From NCBI RefSeq assembly GCF_000186865.1, contig NW_008705568.1, positions 459,513-523,512 of the forward strand: 64,000 nt of DNA, read 5' to 3'. A program made the position numbers and the translations under genes. Under the pieces are notes generated by a model. The model saw nothing but the letters and a program-made list of their open reading frames with translations. It was not told where the DNA came from and searched no databases. This document shows, piece by piece, positions 10,603 to 20,275 of this stretch (within the stretch, counting starts at the first letter, position 1; each line of letters starts with the position of its first letter). Source of the stretch: Aureococcus anophagefferens. Taxonomy: Eukaryota; Sar; Pelagophyceae; Pelagomonadales; Pelagomonadaceae.

Positions 10603-12420
10603 CTAGTTGTAGTGGACCTCGGCGTAGTTGTCGCAGTACTCGCCCTTGAGGGGCTCCGGCGAGGGCCCGACGAGGATGGCCGTCGTGCAGCCGACGACGA
10701 CGAGCGTGATGATCCAGCCGAAGCACGTCTTCGCGAAGAGCTTGACGTTGACGCCGCCGACGCCCTCGAAGAGGCCCACGGCGACCGTCGCGCCGATCTG
10801 GCAGTGCGTCGTCGACAGGGGCCAGCCCTGGCCCGTGCCGTAGATGATGACGAAGGCCGCGCCGAGCTCGATGCAGGAGCCGCGCGACGGCGTGATGGCC
10901 GTGAGCTTGACGCCCATGGCGCGCATGATCTTGTAGCCGTAGGTCGCGAGGCCGACGACGATGCCCGCGCCGCCGAGCGCCAGGATCCACATCATCGTGC
11001 CCTCGTTCATCTCGTTGGACTTGACGACCTTGCCCTTCTTGTAGGCGACGTAGGCCGCGGCGAAGGGCCCCATGGCGTTGGCGACGTCGTTGGCGCCGTG
11101 GGAGAAGGCGTCGACGGTCGCCGTGAAGACCTGGACGTAGCGGAAGAACGCCTCGGCCTTGGCGTCGTGGCGCTCCAAGTTCGCGTGAATCGCGCCGACG
11201 CACTCGTCGGTCTTGAGCACGGCGAACTGGTCCTTGGCCAGGGCGCCCTTGAAGTAGCCCGCGACGTCGACGCCGCCCTCCTTCGTCGCCTCGCGCACCT
11301 CGTCGTCCTTCGGCGGCGTCTTGCACTCCGCGTCGGCGGCCGTCGCCTCGACGTCGTCGTCGCCGGGGAGCGCCGCGAGGTCCCCCTGGGCCTCGATCTG
11401 CTTCGTGATGTAGGGCAGGGACGCCGCGGCGCAGGCGGCGGCCGCGAGGCCCACGTAGCAGCCGATGACGATCGTCGGCACCAAATTCCCGGCCTTGGCC
11501 TCGCGCACCAAGCCCGCGGTGCCGAAGCGCTCGGGCTGGCCCTTGGTGCCCTTGACGATCCAGTAGCAGGTGTTGATCGCGAAGGTCGCGCCGACGATGA
11601 CGGGGAAGGAGACCTTGGCGCGCCAGTACGCGTTCTCCGCGCGGAGCACCGTGAGCCGGATGATGCCGTAGAGCGCCGCGGCGCAGCAGCCCGAGGCCAC
11701 GGGCGAGAGGACCCAGGACACGACGATCTCGGCCACGCCGTCGAGCCAGGGGAAGTTCTCGAAGGCCATGTTCGTCGTGCCGTTGCCGTAGTCGTTGCGC
11801 GTGTAGTTCCAGATGACGCAGCCCTTGCCGCGCGTCATCAGCGTCATGCCGATGATGCCGCCGACGCAGGAGTGGGTCGTGGACACGGGCATCTCGAGGT
11901 AGGACGCGAGGATGAGCCAGATGCCCACGGCGATGATGACGCACGTCATGCCGTAGATGAGCAGCCCCGGGTTGTCCTCGAAGCAGCCCACGTCCGCGAT
12001 GCCCTTGCGGATGGTCTTGGACACGTTGGAGCCCATGAGCACGGCGCCCAGGAACTCGAAGACCGACGCGATCATGACGGCCTGCTTCACCGTGATGGCC
12101 TTGGACCCGACGGACGTCGCGAACGCGTTCGCGACGTCGTTCGCGCCGATGCCGTAGGCCTGCGGTACGCGCGGCGTTTTTTGCCGCGGCGCGCGCGCGC
12201 CCCGGCGCGGCGCGCGGGGCGGGGGCGAGGCGCGCGGGCGGCGGCGGCGCGCCGTCGGACGCGGCGCGCGCGCCGCGAGGAAGGCGCAGATGCCGGCGCT
12301 GATGATGTAGAAGGTCCAGTCGTCCTCCTGGAACTCCTGGCGGTTCGCGCTCATCTCGCTGTAGAGCGTCACGAGGATGAGGGCGGCGAGGCCGCGGGCG
12401 AGCGACGCGAAAGGGGCCAT
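10603..12420 (-). CDS. Inorganic phosphate transporter, PiT family (Na/H+:phosphate symporter)
   Basis: Plasma-membrane phosphate carrier of the PiT (PHO-4/SLC20) family. Two copies of the signature GANDVANA occur, one near the N-terminus (AYGIGANDVANAFATSVGS) and one in the second half (FSHGANDVANAMGPF), as expected from the internal duplication of the family. PVSTTHS and PLSTTHC complete each half. Many hydrophobic helices flank a charged cytosolic loop with LPGDDDVEATAADAE. Two exons: 12420-12274 and 12159-10603, with a GC-rich intron of about 114 nt that stays open in frame, so the 5' boundary is approximate. The model gives 567 aa. The ATG at 12420 starts a hydrophobic N-terminal helix. 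It is head-to-head with an arsenate-reductase-like gene 208 bp away. Confidence 0.88.
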   Translation of the reverse strand: MAPFASLARGLAALILVTLYSEMSANRQEFQEDDWTFYIISAGICAFLAARAPRPTARRRRPRASPPPRAPRRGARAPRQKTPRVPQAYGIGANDVANAFATSVGSKAITVKQAVMIASVFEFLGAVLMGSNVSKTIRKGIADVGCFEDNPGLLIYGMTCVIIAVGIWLILASYLEMPVSTTHSCVGGIIGMTLMTRGKGCVIWNYTRNDYGNGTTNMAFENFPWLDGVAEIVVSWVLSPVASGCCAAALYGIIRLTVLRAENAYWRAKVSFPVIVGATFAINTCYWIVKGTKGQPERFGTAGLVREAKAGNLVPTIVIGCYVGLAAAACAAASLPYITKQIEAQGDLAALPGDDDVEATAADAECKTPPKDDEVREATKEGGVDVAGYFKGALAKDQFAVLKTDECVGAIHANLERHDAKAEAFFRYVQVFTATVDAFSHGANDVANAMGPFAAAYVAYKKGKVVKSNEMNEGTMMWILALGGAGIVVGLATYGYKIMRAMGVKLTAITPSRGSCIELGAAFVIIYGTGQGWPLSTTHCQIGATVAVGLFEGVGGVNVKLFAKTCFGWIITLVVVGCTTAILVGPSPEPLKGEYCDNYAEVHYN

Positions 12421-12628
12421 GGCTGTTCGGCTTGGTGTGCTTCGCAACTGTGCTTGGCAACTCCCCTTGCTCTGGCGAGATGCGATGCGGGCTGCCCGAA
12501 TCTGGCTTTTTTTACGAATCTGGCTGCACACGTGTTTGAAGTTTGTAAAATTCTGTGGCGCTTTGATCAACATCATCATGATGTCGCCTCGCATCTCGTG
12601 AGCGTCGCGTCGCATCTCGCGAGGGACG

Positions 12629-13204
12629 ATGGGCGCGAAGCCGTCGAAGCCGTACGGCGGCGAGTACGCCGTGAACGCGCGTCGCCGGCGTCGCGTCCTG
12701 TGGCAGCAAAATGAACGCATCGCGTAGGTCATGTTCCTCTGCAACCACAACAGCTGCCGCTCGCAGATGGCCGACGGCTGGCTCCGCCACCTGCGCGGCG
12801 GCGCCTCCGTCGGCGTCGCGTCCGCGGGCATCGTCGGCGGCACGGCGGTCAAGCCCGGCGCCATCGCCGTCATGCGGGAGGCCGGCGTCGACATCTCCGG
12901 GTTTTCGTCCGACGCGGTCGCCGACTTCGACGCGGCGCGCTTCGACGTCGTCGTCTCCTGCTGCGGCTGCGGCGCCAAGCTCGACCCCGAGGACAAGGTG
13001 GCCTGGAAGCGGCGCGCGATCTTCGAGGACTGGGACCTCGACGATCCGCCGGCCATCGACCCCGGGGACCTGTCCGAGTACCGCCGCGTGCGCGACGAGG
13101 TCAAAGCCAAGTGCGTCGAGCTCCTCGCCAAGCTCCGGGACGGCCCCGACCTCCCCGCGGCGAAGGGCGTCGCCTGCGGCTGCGTCGACTTCCTCTTCCT
13201 CTAG
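12629..13204 (+). CDS. Arsenate reductase / low-molecular-weight phosphatase-like protein
   Basis: Likely cytosolic thiol enzyme reducing arsenate to arsenite. Exon 1 (12629-12670) encodes MGAKPSKPYGGEYA; a 57-nt GT-AG intron (12671-12727) follows; exon 2 is 12728-13204, giving 172 aa. The fused N-terminus carries the P-loop CNHNSCRS (C19-X5-R25), the low-molecular-weight phosphatase/ArsC signature, and continues QMADGWLRHL as in SCRSQMAEGW-type arsenate reductases. Further Cys residues (SCCGCG and the CGCVDF end) could serve as resolving thiols, though these assignments are inference. Without the intron the first ATG would be 12731, placing the catalytic Cys at residue 4 with no upstream beta strand. 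The divergent phosphate transporter, which would also admit arsenate, supports a detoxification role. Confidence 0.78.
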
Positions 13205-13250
13205 GAGACTCAGTGGAGACTAAGTCAGAGACGCGTACGAAGCAGGAGAC

Positions 13251-14105
13251 TTAGGCGTCGGCGGCCTCCGTGGAGTTGTAGTGCTCGCCGAGGGCGTAGT
13301 AGTGGCGGTGGTACGCGACGACCAGCGGCGCGCCGTCGAACTCGGCGCCCATCTCGAGGAGGGGCGCGTCGCGCGCGTGGACGCGGATGGGCCGCCGGAG
13401 GGCCCGGGCGAGCGCGAGGAGCTCGGGCTGGCCGCCCCACTCCGCCGTGTCCCGGATCTTGCGCACGTGGTCGTCGAAGGCCGCGTCCGGGTCGTCGGCG
13501 TCCAGCGCGACGAACGCGACGAAGTCGTCCCGGTGGGACGCCATGTAGTCCGCGCACGTCCGCCGGAGCCGCGCAAAGTCGGACCCGTCGCCGAGCTGGT
13601 CCGCGACGGACCGGTAGAGGCAGTGGCCGTCGGCCGCGACCTCGCGGACTTTCAACCGCTCCGGCGCGAGCCGCGCGTTGATGGCCTCGAGCTCGAATTT
13701 ACGCTCGGACGACGCCTCGAGCGCCGCGGTCTCGTCGTCGATGCGCTTCTCCTTCTCCGTCGCCTCCCTGGCCTTGCTGGCCTTCTTCGCGCGCTTCTTC
13801 TCCGCCTTGGCCCTCCGCCGCGCCTCCGCGGCCTCCTCCTCGGCCCGCTTCGCCGCCGCGGCCTCCTCCGCGCTCGGCCCCGCGGCCTCGTCGTCCTCCG
13901 TCTCCGCGTCGCCGTCGAGCGCCTCGAGCTCCTCGTGCTGCCGGTACTGCAGGTCCGCGAGGTGCCGGTCGATCTCGAAGTTCACCTCCTTCTTCTTCTT
14001 GCCGCTTTTGCCCGCGCGCAGCTGCGCCGCCTCGGCCTCGAAGGCCTCGAGCTCCTCGGCGTGCTTCGCGCGCAGGGCGTCGAGCGCGGACACGTGGCTC
14101 GCCAT
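13251..14105 (-). CDS. OTU-domain deubiquitinase (OTUD6-like)
   Basis: Cysteine protease that removes ubiquitin. Single-exon, 284 aa. Residues 1-150 form a charged coiled coil rich in Ala/Glu/Lys (LRAKHAEELEAFEAEAAQL, then KKKEVNFEIDRHLADLQY), as in the N-terminal helical region of OTUD6 proteins. The OTU domain follows: catalytic Asp and Cys lie in ADGHCLYRSVADQL, the middle has WGGQPELLALARAL, and the catalytic His lies in GEHYNS near the end. Spacing fits the OTU family. It ends 46 bp from the convergent arsenate-reductase-like gene. Confidence 0.86.
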   Translation of the reverse strand: MASHVSALDALRAKHAEELEAFEAEAAQLRAGKSGKKKKEVNFEIDRHLADLQYRQHEELEALDGDAETEDDEAAGPSAEEAAAAKRAEEEAAEARRRAKAEKKRAKKASKAREATEKEKRIDDETAALEASSERKFELEAINARLAPERLKVREVAADGHCLYRSVADQLGDGSDFARLRRTCADYMASHRDDFVAFVALDADDPDAAFDDHVRKIRDTAEWGGQPELLALARALRRPIRVHARDAPLLEMGAEFDGAPLVVAYHRHYYALGEHYNSTEAADA

Positions 14106-14309
14106 AGCGGAGCACGCGTCTGACGCGCGGCGCGACGCGCCTTCGCTCCTCGCGCGCAGACGCTTGCAGACCGCTTGCAGGTCCTCCAGCGGGGCCAGCA
14201 GCTCGTTTGGCGACCAGATACATGATGGATGATGCCGCGGCTCTTGAAGCGAACCGTGCCGCGGGCAGCCACCGATGATGATGACGCCAAGCTAGAATCG
14301 CCGCCGATC

Positions 14310-15452
14310 ATGCGCCGCCTCCTCGCCGCGCTGGTCGCTCTGTGCGCGCTCGCCGCGCCGCCGAAGCAAAAGGAGAAGAAGGAGCGGCCGCCGGCGCACA
14401 ACAAGATTTGGGACAAGTCCATGCGCTGCGTGCCGGCCCCCGCCGCTGCGAGGAACGCGAGCCGCTACGCCTACATGGTCGTCGTCGGCCCCATCTCGCG
14501 GTCCGCGCCGCGCTACGGCACCTGGCTCTACCCCATCCTCGCCCTGCGCCACGCGCTCGCGAGGAAGGGCTCCCGGGCCGACCTCGTCGTCCTGTGCGCG
14601 CTCGAGGAGGGCTCCGAGCAGGACCGCATGCTCCCGGAGGAGGAGGCGCTCTTCGCCGGCCAGGGCATCCGGTGGCGCTACGTGCCCAAGCCGCGGATCC
14701 GCGGCTTCCACATGGGCCACTACAAGCTCTGGGCCTGGCAGCACACGGAGTACGACCGAGTGCAGCTGTTGGACGCGGACGTGCTGCCCCTCGCGAACAT
14801 GGACGCGCTCTTCGAGCTGCCGGGGCTCGCGGACGCGCCCTTCGTGGGCTGCCCGGGCAAGGACAGCGTGCTCAACGCGGGCTGGTTCTCGCTGCGGCCC
14901 GACTGCGACCACTTCAAGAAGATGACGGACCTGCTCTGGTACCGGGGCCAGCGCGGCGGCCACCCCTGGGACATGGCGCGCGGCTGGGGCGTCGACATGC
15001 CGCCCTGGCTCAACGCGCTCGATCGGCCCATGAAGGCCGGCTGGGACTTCTTCGACTCGCGGGGCAACCAGGGCCACATGTACGCGTACTTTCGGTTCTT
15101 CGCGAGGGACCTCGTGCTCATCTTCGGCGACCGCGTCCTCGCGTGGGGGCCGCGCGGCGGCGCCGAGGACGCGGCGTCGGCGCGCGCGCTGGCGCGCGGC
15201 GGCGCCGCGCCGCGCGTCGTCGCGGACCGCGGCGCGGGGGGGCCGCTCGCGGACCGCGTCTGGGCCAACTTCCCCTGCCCCTTCCACTCGGGCCCGGCGG
15301 CGCCGGAGCTGGCCTACTACCACTTCACGGGCAGCCGCAAGCCCTGGAACAAGCACGACCGGCGGAACGCCAAGTTCGCCGAGTGGTACGACACGCTCGC
15401 GGACATCGGCGTCGACGTCCAGGCCGTGCTCTTCGGGGGCGCGACGACCTAG
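14310..15452 (+). CDS. GT8-type (glycogenin-like) glycosyltransferase, secretory pathway
   Basis: Probable nucleotide-sugar-dependent glycosyltransferase of the endomembrane system. Single exon. The frame is open from 14229, but the ATG at 14310 gives a clean signal or anchor sequence (MRRLLAALVALCALAAPPK), so I prefer 380 aa from there. The GT8 core is visible: YMVVVGPIS, LALRHALARKGSRADLVVL, YDRVQLLDADVLPLANMD with the DxD metal site, then AGWFSLRPDCDHF. The end has YYHFTGSRKPWN, matching the HFTG-KPW motif of glycogenin-like enzymes. A loop near residue 290 carries a poorly conserved Ala/Arg stretch. The stop TAG overlaps the stop of the convergent next gene through a shared CTAG. Confidence 0.82.
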   Translation: MRRLLAALVALCALAAPPKQKEKKERPPAHNKIWDKSMRCVPAPAAARNASRYAYMVVVGPISRSAPRYGTWLYPILALRHALARKGSRADLVVLCALEEGSEQDRMLPEEEALFAGQGIRWRYVPKPRIRGFHMGHYKLWAWQHTEYDRVQLLDADVLPLANMDALFELPGLADAPFVGCPGKDSVLNAGWFSLRPDCDHFKKMTDLLWYRGQRGGHPWDMARGWGVDMPPWLNALDRPMKAGWDFFDSRGNQGHMYAYFRFFARDLVLIFGDRVLAWGPRGGAEDAASARALARGGAAPRVVADRGAGGPLADRVWANFPCPFHSGPAAPELAYYHFTGSRKPWNKHDRRNAKFAEWYDTLADIGVDVQAVLFGGATT

Positions 15453-16762
15453 GAGTTACCGAGGCGGAGCCGCGGCGCGTCCGCGGGGAGCACGGACGCG
15501 CCGAGGTCGTAGCCCGCGGCCGCGAGCGCGGCGTCGAGCGCGTCGACGGCGCGCTCGCCGGGCGCGGCCGCGGCGACGGCCGCCGCGAAGGCCTCCGGCG
15601 CCAGGCGCCAGAGGTCGCGGCGGCCCCGGAGCGCGCGGCCGTGGAGGAGCGCCGCGCGCTCGTCGCGCGGCGACGCGCCCTCGAGGAGCGCGACGCGGCC
15701 CGGCACGGCGACGTAGCGCCCCCCCGCCGCGGCGACGGCCGCGGCGACGCGCGCCGGGTGGCGCCGCCACGCCCGCAGGAACGCCGAAGGGGCCGCGCGG
15801 CCGCCGTTGTCGGGCGCGCCGGCGACGCGGTCGAGCTTCGCGAGCTCCGCGGGCGACGGCGCCGAACCCGTCCGCTCGAAGGCGTCGACGACCACGTCGA
15901 AGCGCCGCGGGCAGCCCAGCTTGTCGAGGGCCAGGCACCTGAGGCCGCGGCCGCAGCTGACGACGTGCAACGCCGTCAACACGCCGTACAAACCGAGGCT
16001 CGCGGCCGCCTTCGCGCCCGCCGCGGCGGCGCGCGCGCGGCGGGCCACGGCGACCGTCGCCGCGAGCGACAGGCCGAGGCCCGCGAGGCCGGACACGGTG
16101 CCGATCGCCGCGCCCTTGGCCGCGACCTCGGCGTAGTCCGCCGACGACGCGGCCCAGTGCGCCGCCACGGCCGCGTTCGCGCCGCCCGCCGCCACGCCGC
16201 AGAGCGCCTTGAGCACCGACGCCGCGCACAGCAACGGAAAAAAGCACGCGCGCGGCGCGTGGGGCGTCGCGATCTCGCAGAGCAGCGCCGCGTCCACACA
16301 GAGATCGCCGAAGAAGCGCCAGCGCCGCGCGTCGCCGTCGAGCGCCGGCGCCAAGCGCGACGTCGCGGCCAAAGACGCGACCATGCCGCTCGCGTCGCGC
16401 GCGAGCCACGCGACCGTCGCCGCCGCCGCGCTCGAGGCCGCGGTGCCGCCGAGGCCGAGGCCCGCGAAGACCGCGCTCGTCGCGAGCGCGCTCCGGAGCT
16501 GCGTCGACAGGTCCTGCGCGACGTGCCACCGCTGGTACCGGCCGTACTCGGGCGCGGTGAGCGTCGACGGCACGAAGAGCGAGGTCGCCGCGCGGCCGAA
16601 GCCGCGCGCCGCGCCGCCGCCGCCGACGCGCGCGGGCGCGTCGTTGTTGCTGATGTGCCAGCGTTTCAGGACCTCGCCGTTGCCGATCACCTCGGACGCG
16701 TAGCGCGGCAGCGCCAGCGCGCGCGCGACGTGCAGCAGGATCACGTGTAGCAGCGCGCGCAT
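15449..16762 (-). CDS. RUS family (DUF647, root UVB sensitive) membrane protein
   Basis: Homologue of the RUS/DUF647 proteins, which in plants act in light-related development; molecular function is poorly defined. Single exon, 437 aa. Diagnostic blocks are STLTAPEYGRYQRWHVAQDL, LRSALATSAVFAGLG, ATVAWLARDASGMV, ALDGDARRWRFFGDL, FPLLCAASVLKALCGVAAG and ADYAEVAAKGAAIGTVSGLAGL, in the family's usual order. Several hydrophobic helices lie at residues 90-260. The C-terminal third is Ala/Arg-rich and weakly conserved. The N-terminus (MRALLHVILLHVARALALP) could be a signal peptide for endomembrane or plastid routing. Its stop codon overlaps that of the convergent glycosyltransferase by 4 bp. Confidence 0.8.
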   Translation of the reverse strand: MRALLHVILLHVARALALPRYASEVIGNGEVLKRWHISNNDAPARVGGGGAARGFGRAATSLFVPSTLTAPEYGRYQRWHVAQDLSTQLRSALATSAVFAGLGLGGTAASSAAAATVAWLARDASGMVASLAATSRLAPALDGDARRWRFFGDLCVDAALLCEIATPHAPRACFFPLLCAASVLKALCGVAAGGANAAVAAHWAASSADYAEVAAKGAAIGTVSGLAGLGLSLAATVAVARRARAAAAGAKAAASLGLYGVLTALHVVSCGRGLRCLALDKLGCPRRFDVVVDAFERTGSAPSPAELAKLDRVAGAPDNGGRAAPSAFLRAWRRHPARVAAAVAAAGGRYVAVPGRVALLEGASPRDERAALLHGRALRGRRDLWRLAPEAFAAAVAAAAPGERAVDALDAALAAAGYDLGASVLPADAPRLRLGNS

Positions 16763-16891
16763 CGGTGCGATGCTCTCGTTGAGGTCGGCAACATCAATGC
16801 AGCATCAGCTTCGACCTAGCCTGCTCGCGCTCGACTCCTCGAGAACTGGGCGCGAGATCCCGGCGCGTTACGCGGCACAGGAGCCCTCCCC

Positions 16892-19800
16892 CTAGGGGCC
16901 GGCGAGGTCCGCGAGGGAGCCCGACGAGTCGCCGGCGGCGTCGAGGCTCGCGAGGGACGCGGCCGAGTCGCCGCGCTTCGGCGTGCAGTGGTCGAGCACG
17001 AACTGCTTCAGCGCGAGCTCCTCGGGCGAGACGGAGGCGTCGGTGCCGCCGTAGGCCACGGGGAGCTGGTCCTCGTCGACGAGCTCCCGGAGCGTGGCCT
17101 CGTAGTTGCCGCGCAGCACGGTGATCTTCTCGCGGACGTTCGGATCCAAAAGCGGCGACACGATGGACCAGATGACCCCGAAAATCGACGGCGCGTTGAT
17201 GATGATCGTGCGCCAGACGCGCTCCGGGTAGTTGCGGTTGATGGCGTTGATGGCCTTGAAGTACGCGGCCGTCGCGCCGCCGCAGTCGCCGAGGCCGATC
17301 GACTTGCAGTCGATGATCTTCAGGAAGTAGCCCTCCGGGTCCTTGGGCGCCCGGCCCACCTCGTCGACGTCGTCCAGCAGCGTCGCGTAGGTCCAGGCGG
17401 ACACGAAGTGCATGTGCGCGACGACGTCGGCCATGCCGATGCCCCGCCGCTCCATCGCTTTAAAGGCGCGGTTCGGGTTCTCGATGACCTCGTACGCGCA
17501 GAGGTGGCCCAGCTTGTCGCGCCGGTGGAAGAAGTGGGCGTGGGACGCCTTGATGACGTCGAAGTGGGGCTGGGGCGCGTACTGGACGTCCTCGGGCCGG
17601 TTCCCGTCCGCGCGCCACGCCTCCGTCTCCTTCCATCTTTTCAACGCCTGCGCCGGGTCGCCGCGGACCGCGCCCAGGAAGCGCTTCGGCACGTCCCGCG
17701 GGAGCGCGTCGGCGACCTCGTTTTCCGAAGACGCGCCCGCGTCCTCGAGGCCCGCGCGCGGCGGCTTCGACAGCTCGTCGCGCGGCGCGGGGATCTCCGC
17801 GGCGGCCGCGGCCTCCTTGAGCTTCTCCGCGCGCCGCGACGCGCTCCGCACGACGGCGGGCCGCGTCTTGGACCCGTCGCGCCAGCGCCAGTCCACCAAC
17901 CGTAAATCCAGCGTCAGCTTCCGCCCGCGCTTCCGCGCGCGCTTCGCCGCCGCGACGGCGGCGAGCGCCGCCGGCGGCACGCGCTCGCCGTCGGGCCGCG
18001 GCGCCGCCAGCGCCTCGTCCGCCGCCGCCGCCAGCGCGCTGCGCACGGAGAGCGCGGCGACGGAGAGCAAGAGGATGGCGCCCAGCGACGCCCGGAGCTG
18101 CCACGCGTTATCTTCTCCATCGTAGACCAAACGGATGCTGTCGCCCAGGAAGCAGGCCTTGGCCACGTACGCCAGGACCCCAAAGACCACGGCCCCGACG
18201 ACGTGCTCCAACGTCTGCTGGGACACGGTGCCCGGCGCGCCGCCGAGCACGGACGTCTTCAGGAACGCCGCGGGCGAGTCGACGAAGACGTCGCCGAACC
18301 CTTGGGCGACGTCCAAAGCCGTCGCGATGGCCCAGGACGCCCACTCCGGCAGCGTCGCGTCGTCGCGCGCCGCCTCGAACGCGGCTGTCGCATCGATAGC
18401 CACCAAGATGTCGAGCGTCTCGACCTTGGACTCCGCGCCGTCGTCGCGCGCCTCGCTCGCCTGTGTGGAAATCAACCGCTGGTTTGGGTGGTCCTGACCA
18501 AACTTCAGAATTCTCTCGCTCGATCAAATCGAAGTCGATTCGGCTGATTTTGGACGAATCGATTGCTCTCGTCGAGTTCTCGAAGCACAGCCGAAGAGCT
18601 TGCGTCGAAACTGTCGCATATGCGCACATTGAAGTCGGGTTGAAGATTTGAATTCCACGCAGTCGCTCGCGTCCTCCTTCTCCGCGACCTCGCACCAGAA
18701 CGCGCCCCGGGCGCCGCCGGACACGGCCGCGTGGGCGTCGCCGACGGACGCCGCCGCGCCGAGGCCCTGGGCCTGGTCCGCCGCCGCGCGGCCGACGAGG
18801 GCGACGACGTCGAGCTCGACGTCCCCGGCGTTGAGCTCGAGGGCCAACGTCGCGTCTTCGACCTCAACTTTGACGGGCTCGCACCAGCCGTAGCCGAAGC
18901 GCGGCGACCCCCGCGCGACGATGCGCGGCTCCGGCGCCGCGGCCGCGAGGGTGTCGTCAGTCATGGTTTGTGAACGGCACACCCGCGCCGCGGCCGTCGC
19001 CGTCGCGAGGACGAGGTCGTGGCCGTGGGCCTTGTCGTCGAGGCGGTGCACGGCGGCGAGCGCGCGGTCCTTGGCGCGCGCGATGGCCTTGAGCCAGCCC
19101 AGGCAGTCGCGCGCGTTGACGGCCCGGAGGCAGATGGACACGTCGTTGAGGTCGCCGATCGTGAAGCAGCGGTGGTGCAGCGGCGGCGCGAAGGACTCCG
19201 CGTCGCCGTGGCGGAGGATGGAGAGGATGTCCGTGACGTGGAGGTTGTGGAGCAGCTTGCCGCTCGCCGCCGCCGACGCCGGGTCGTCGCCCTTGACGCC
19301 CGCGGCCGCGGCCGCCGCCGCGGGGTGCGCGTTCGGCAGATCCGCCGTCGCCGCGAGCGCGGCGGCCGCGGACGGGACCGCCTTGCCGGAATTCGGCGAC
19401 GACGCCGGGTCCGACGCCTGGCGCGGCTGCGTCAGCGTGTTCAGCAGGCCCAGGGGCCCCGGCGGCGGGTCCTTCCGGCTCGCCCGCGCGGAGACGGGCT
19501 CGTCGAGCGGCTGGAAGACCAAAAGCGACAGGTGCGTCAGGATCACGTGCGTCTGGACCCAGGCGCCCGACGCGCCGTCCCTACACTCGAGGCGCCCGCG
19601 CCGCGTGACGCCGGGGAGGGACGCCGAGTCCCCGAGCGGGTAGACGGCGTTCGGCTTCCGCGACCGCTCCTTCGCGCGCTGCAGCGCGGACTCGAGCATG
19701 CCGCCGACGCCCGTCGTGGACTTGGCCGTGCGCCAGGCCGGCGGCGCCTCGCCCTCGAGCGCCAGGAAGCGCCGCGTCTCGCTCTGGAGCGACAGCGGGA

Positions 19801-20275
19801 GGTCGCCGATCGACGCGACCGTCTCCCGCAGCCAGCCGTTCAGCAGCTCGCACTGCTCGCTAATCTCCGTCGGCGACATGCGCAGGCCCAACCGCGCCTT
19901 CCGCGTGACCTTCGGGAAGCGGTCCGCCGTGCCGTAGAGCACGCCGCCGTCGTCCTGGAGCCTCTTGTGGAGCGCGCGGAACATCTCGAACTTCACGGAC
20001 AGCGTCCGCTCCGCGCCGTCCTGCTCCGCGCGCACGAAGTAGGTCGGCGCGCCGCCGTTGACGGCGTAGCGCTCGATGCGCGCCGAGATGCGCTTCGAGG
20101 TGGCGTCGGGCGTCGCCGCGGCGGGCGGCGGCGGCGGCGCCGGCGCGTCGGCCGTCGACGGGGCCTTCGTGTCGTCGCCGAGCCAGCGCGCCTGCGCGGC
20201 CATCTCGTTTTTGTTGTTGTTTTCTCTTTGTGTGGCGTCGGCGGCGGCCGACGGAGCCGCCTCTTCGGGTGGCAC
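16892..20275 (-). CDS. PX-like / SEC14 (CRAL-TRIO) lipid-binding protein, 1057 aa
   Basis: Predicted phosphoinositide- and lipid-binding protein. Exon 1 (20275-18671) and exon 2 (18460-16892) join in phase 0 across a family B introner, giving CEVAEKEDASEARDD. The N-terminal third has a PX-like region (KRISARIERYAVNGGAPTYF, KFEMFRALHKRLQDD, FPKVTRKARLGL). The middle has PH-like strands (VTRRGRLECRDGASG, VILTHLSLLVFQPL) interrupted by a Pro/Ala-rich insert. Two hydrophobic segments near the exon junction (VVGAVVFGVLAYVAKACFLG, LGAILLLSVAALSV) may anchor it in a membrane. The C-terminal SEC14 domain shows RFLGAVRGDPAQALKRW, KIIDCKSIGLGDCGG, YPERVWRTIIINAPSIFGV and ITVLRGNY. The whole polypeptide has no precedent I can name. 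The ATG at 20275 is the first in frame; an ATG a few codons later is possible. Confidence 0.78.
18461..18662 (-). mobile_element. Introner, family B copy 5 (PX/SEC14 gene intron)
   Basis: A 202-bp element with the exact duplication tcgctcgc at 18453-18460 and 18663-18670. It is the best-preserved family B copy: ctgtgtggaaatcaac at one end and the inverted ctgcgtggaattcaaatc at the other. In gene sense the intron starts GCGAGCGA and ends CACACAG (GC-AG). Removal leaves a continuous reading frame. Confidence 0.94.
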
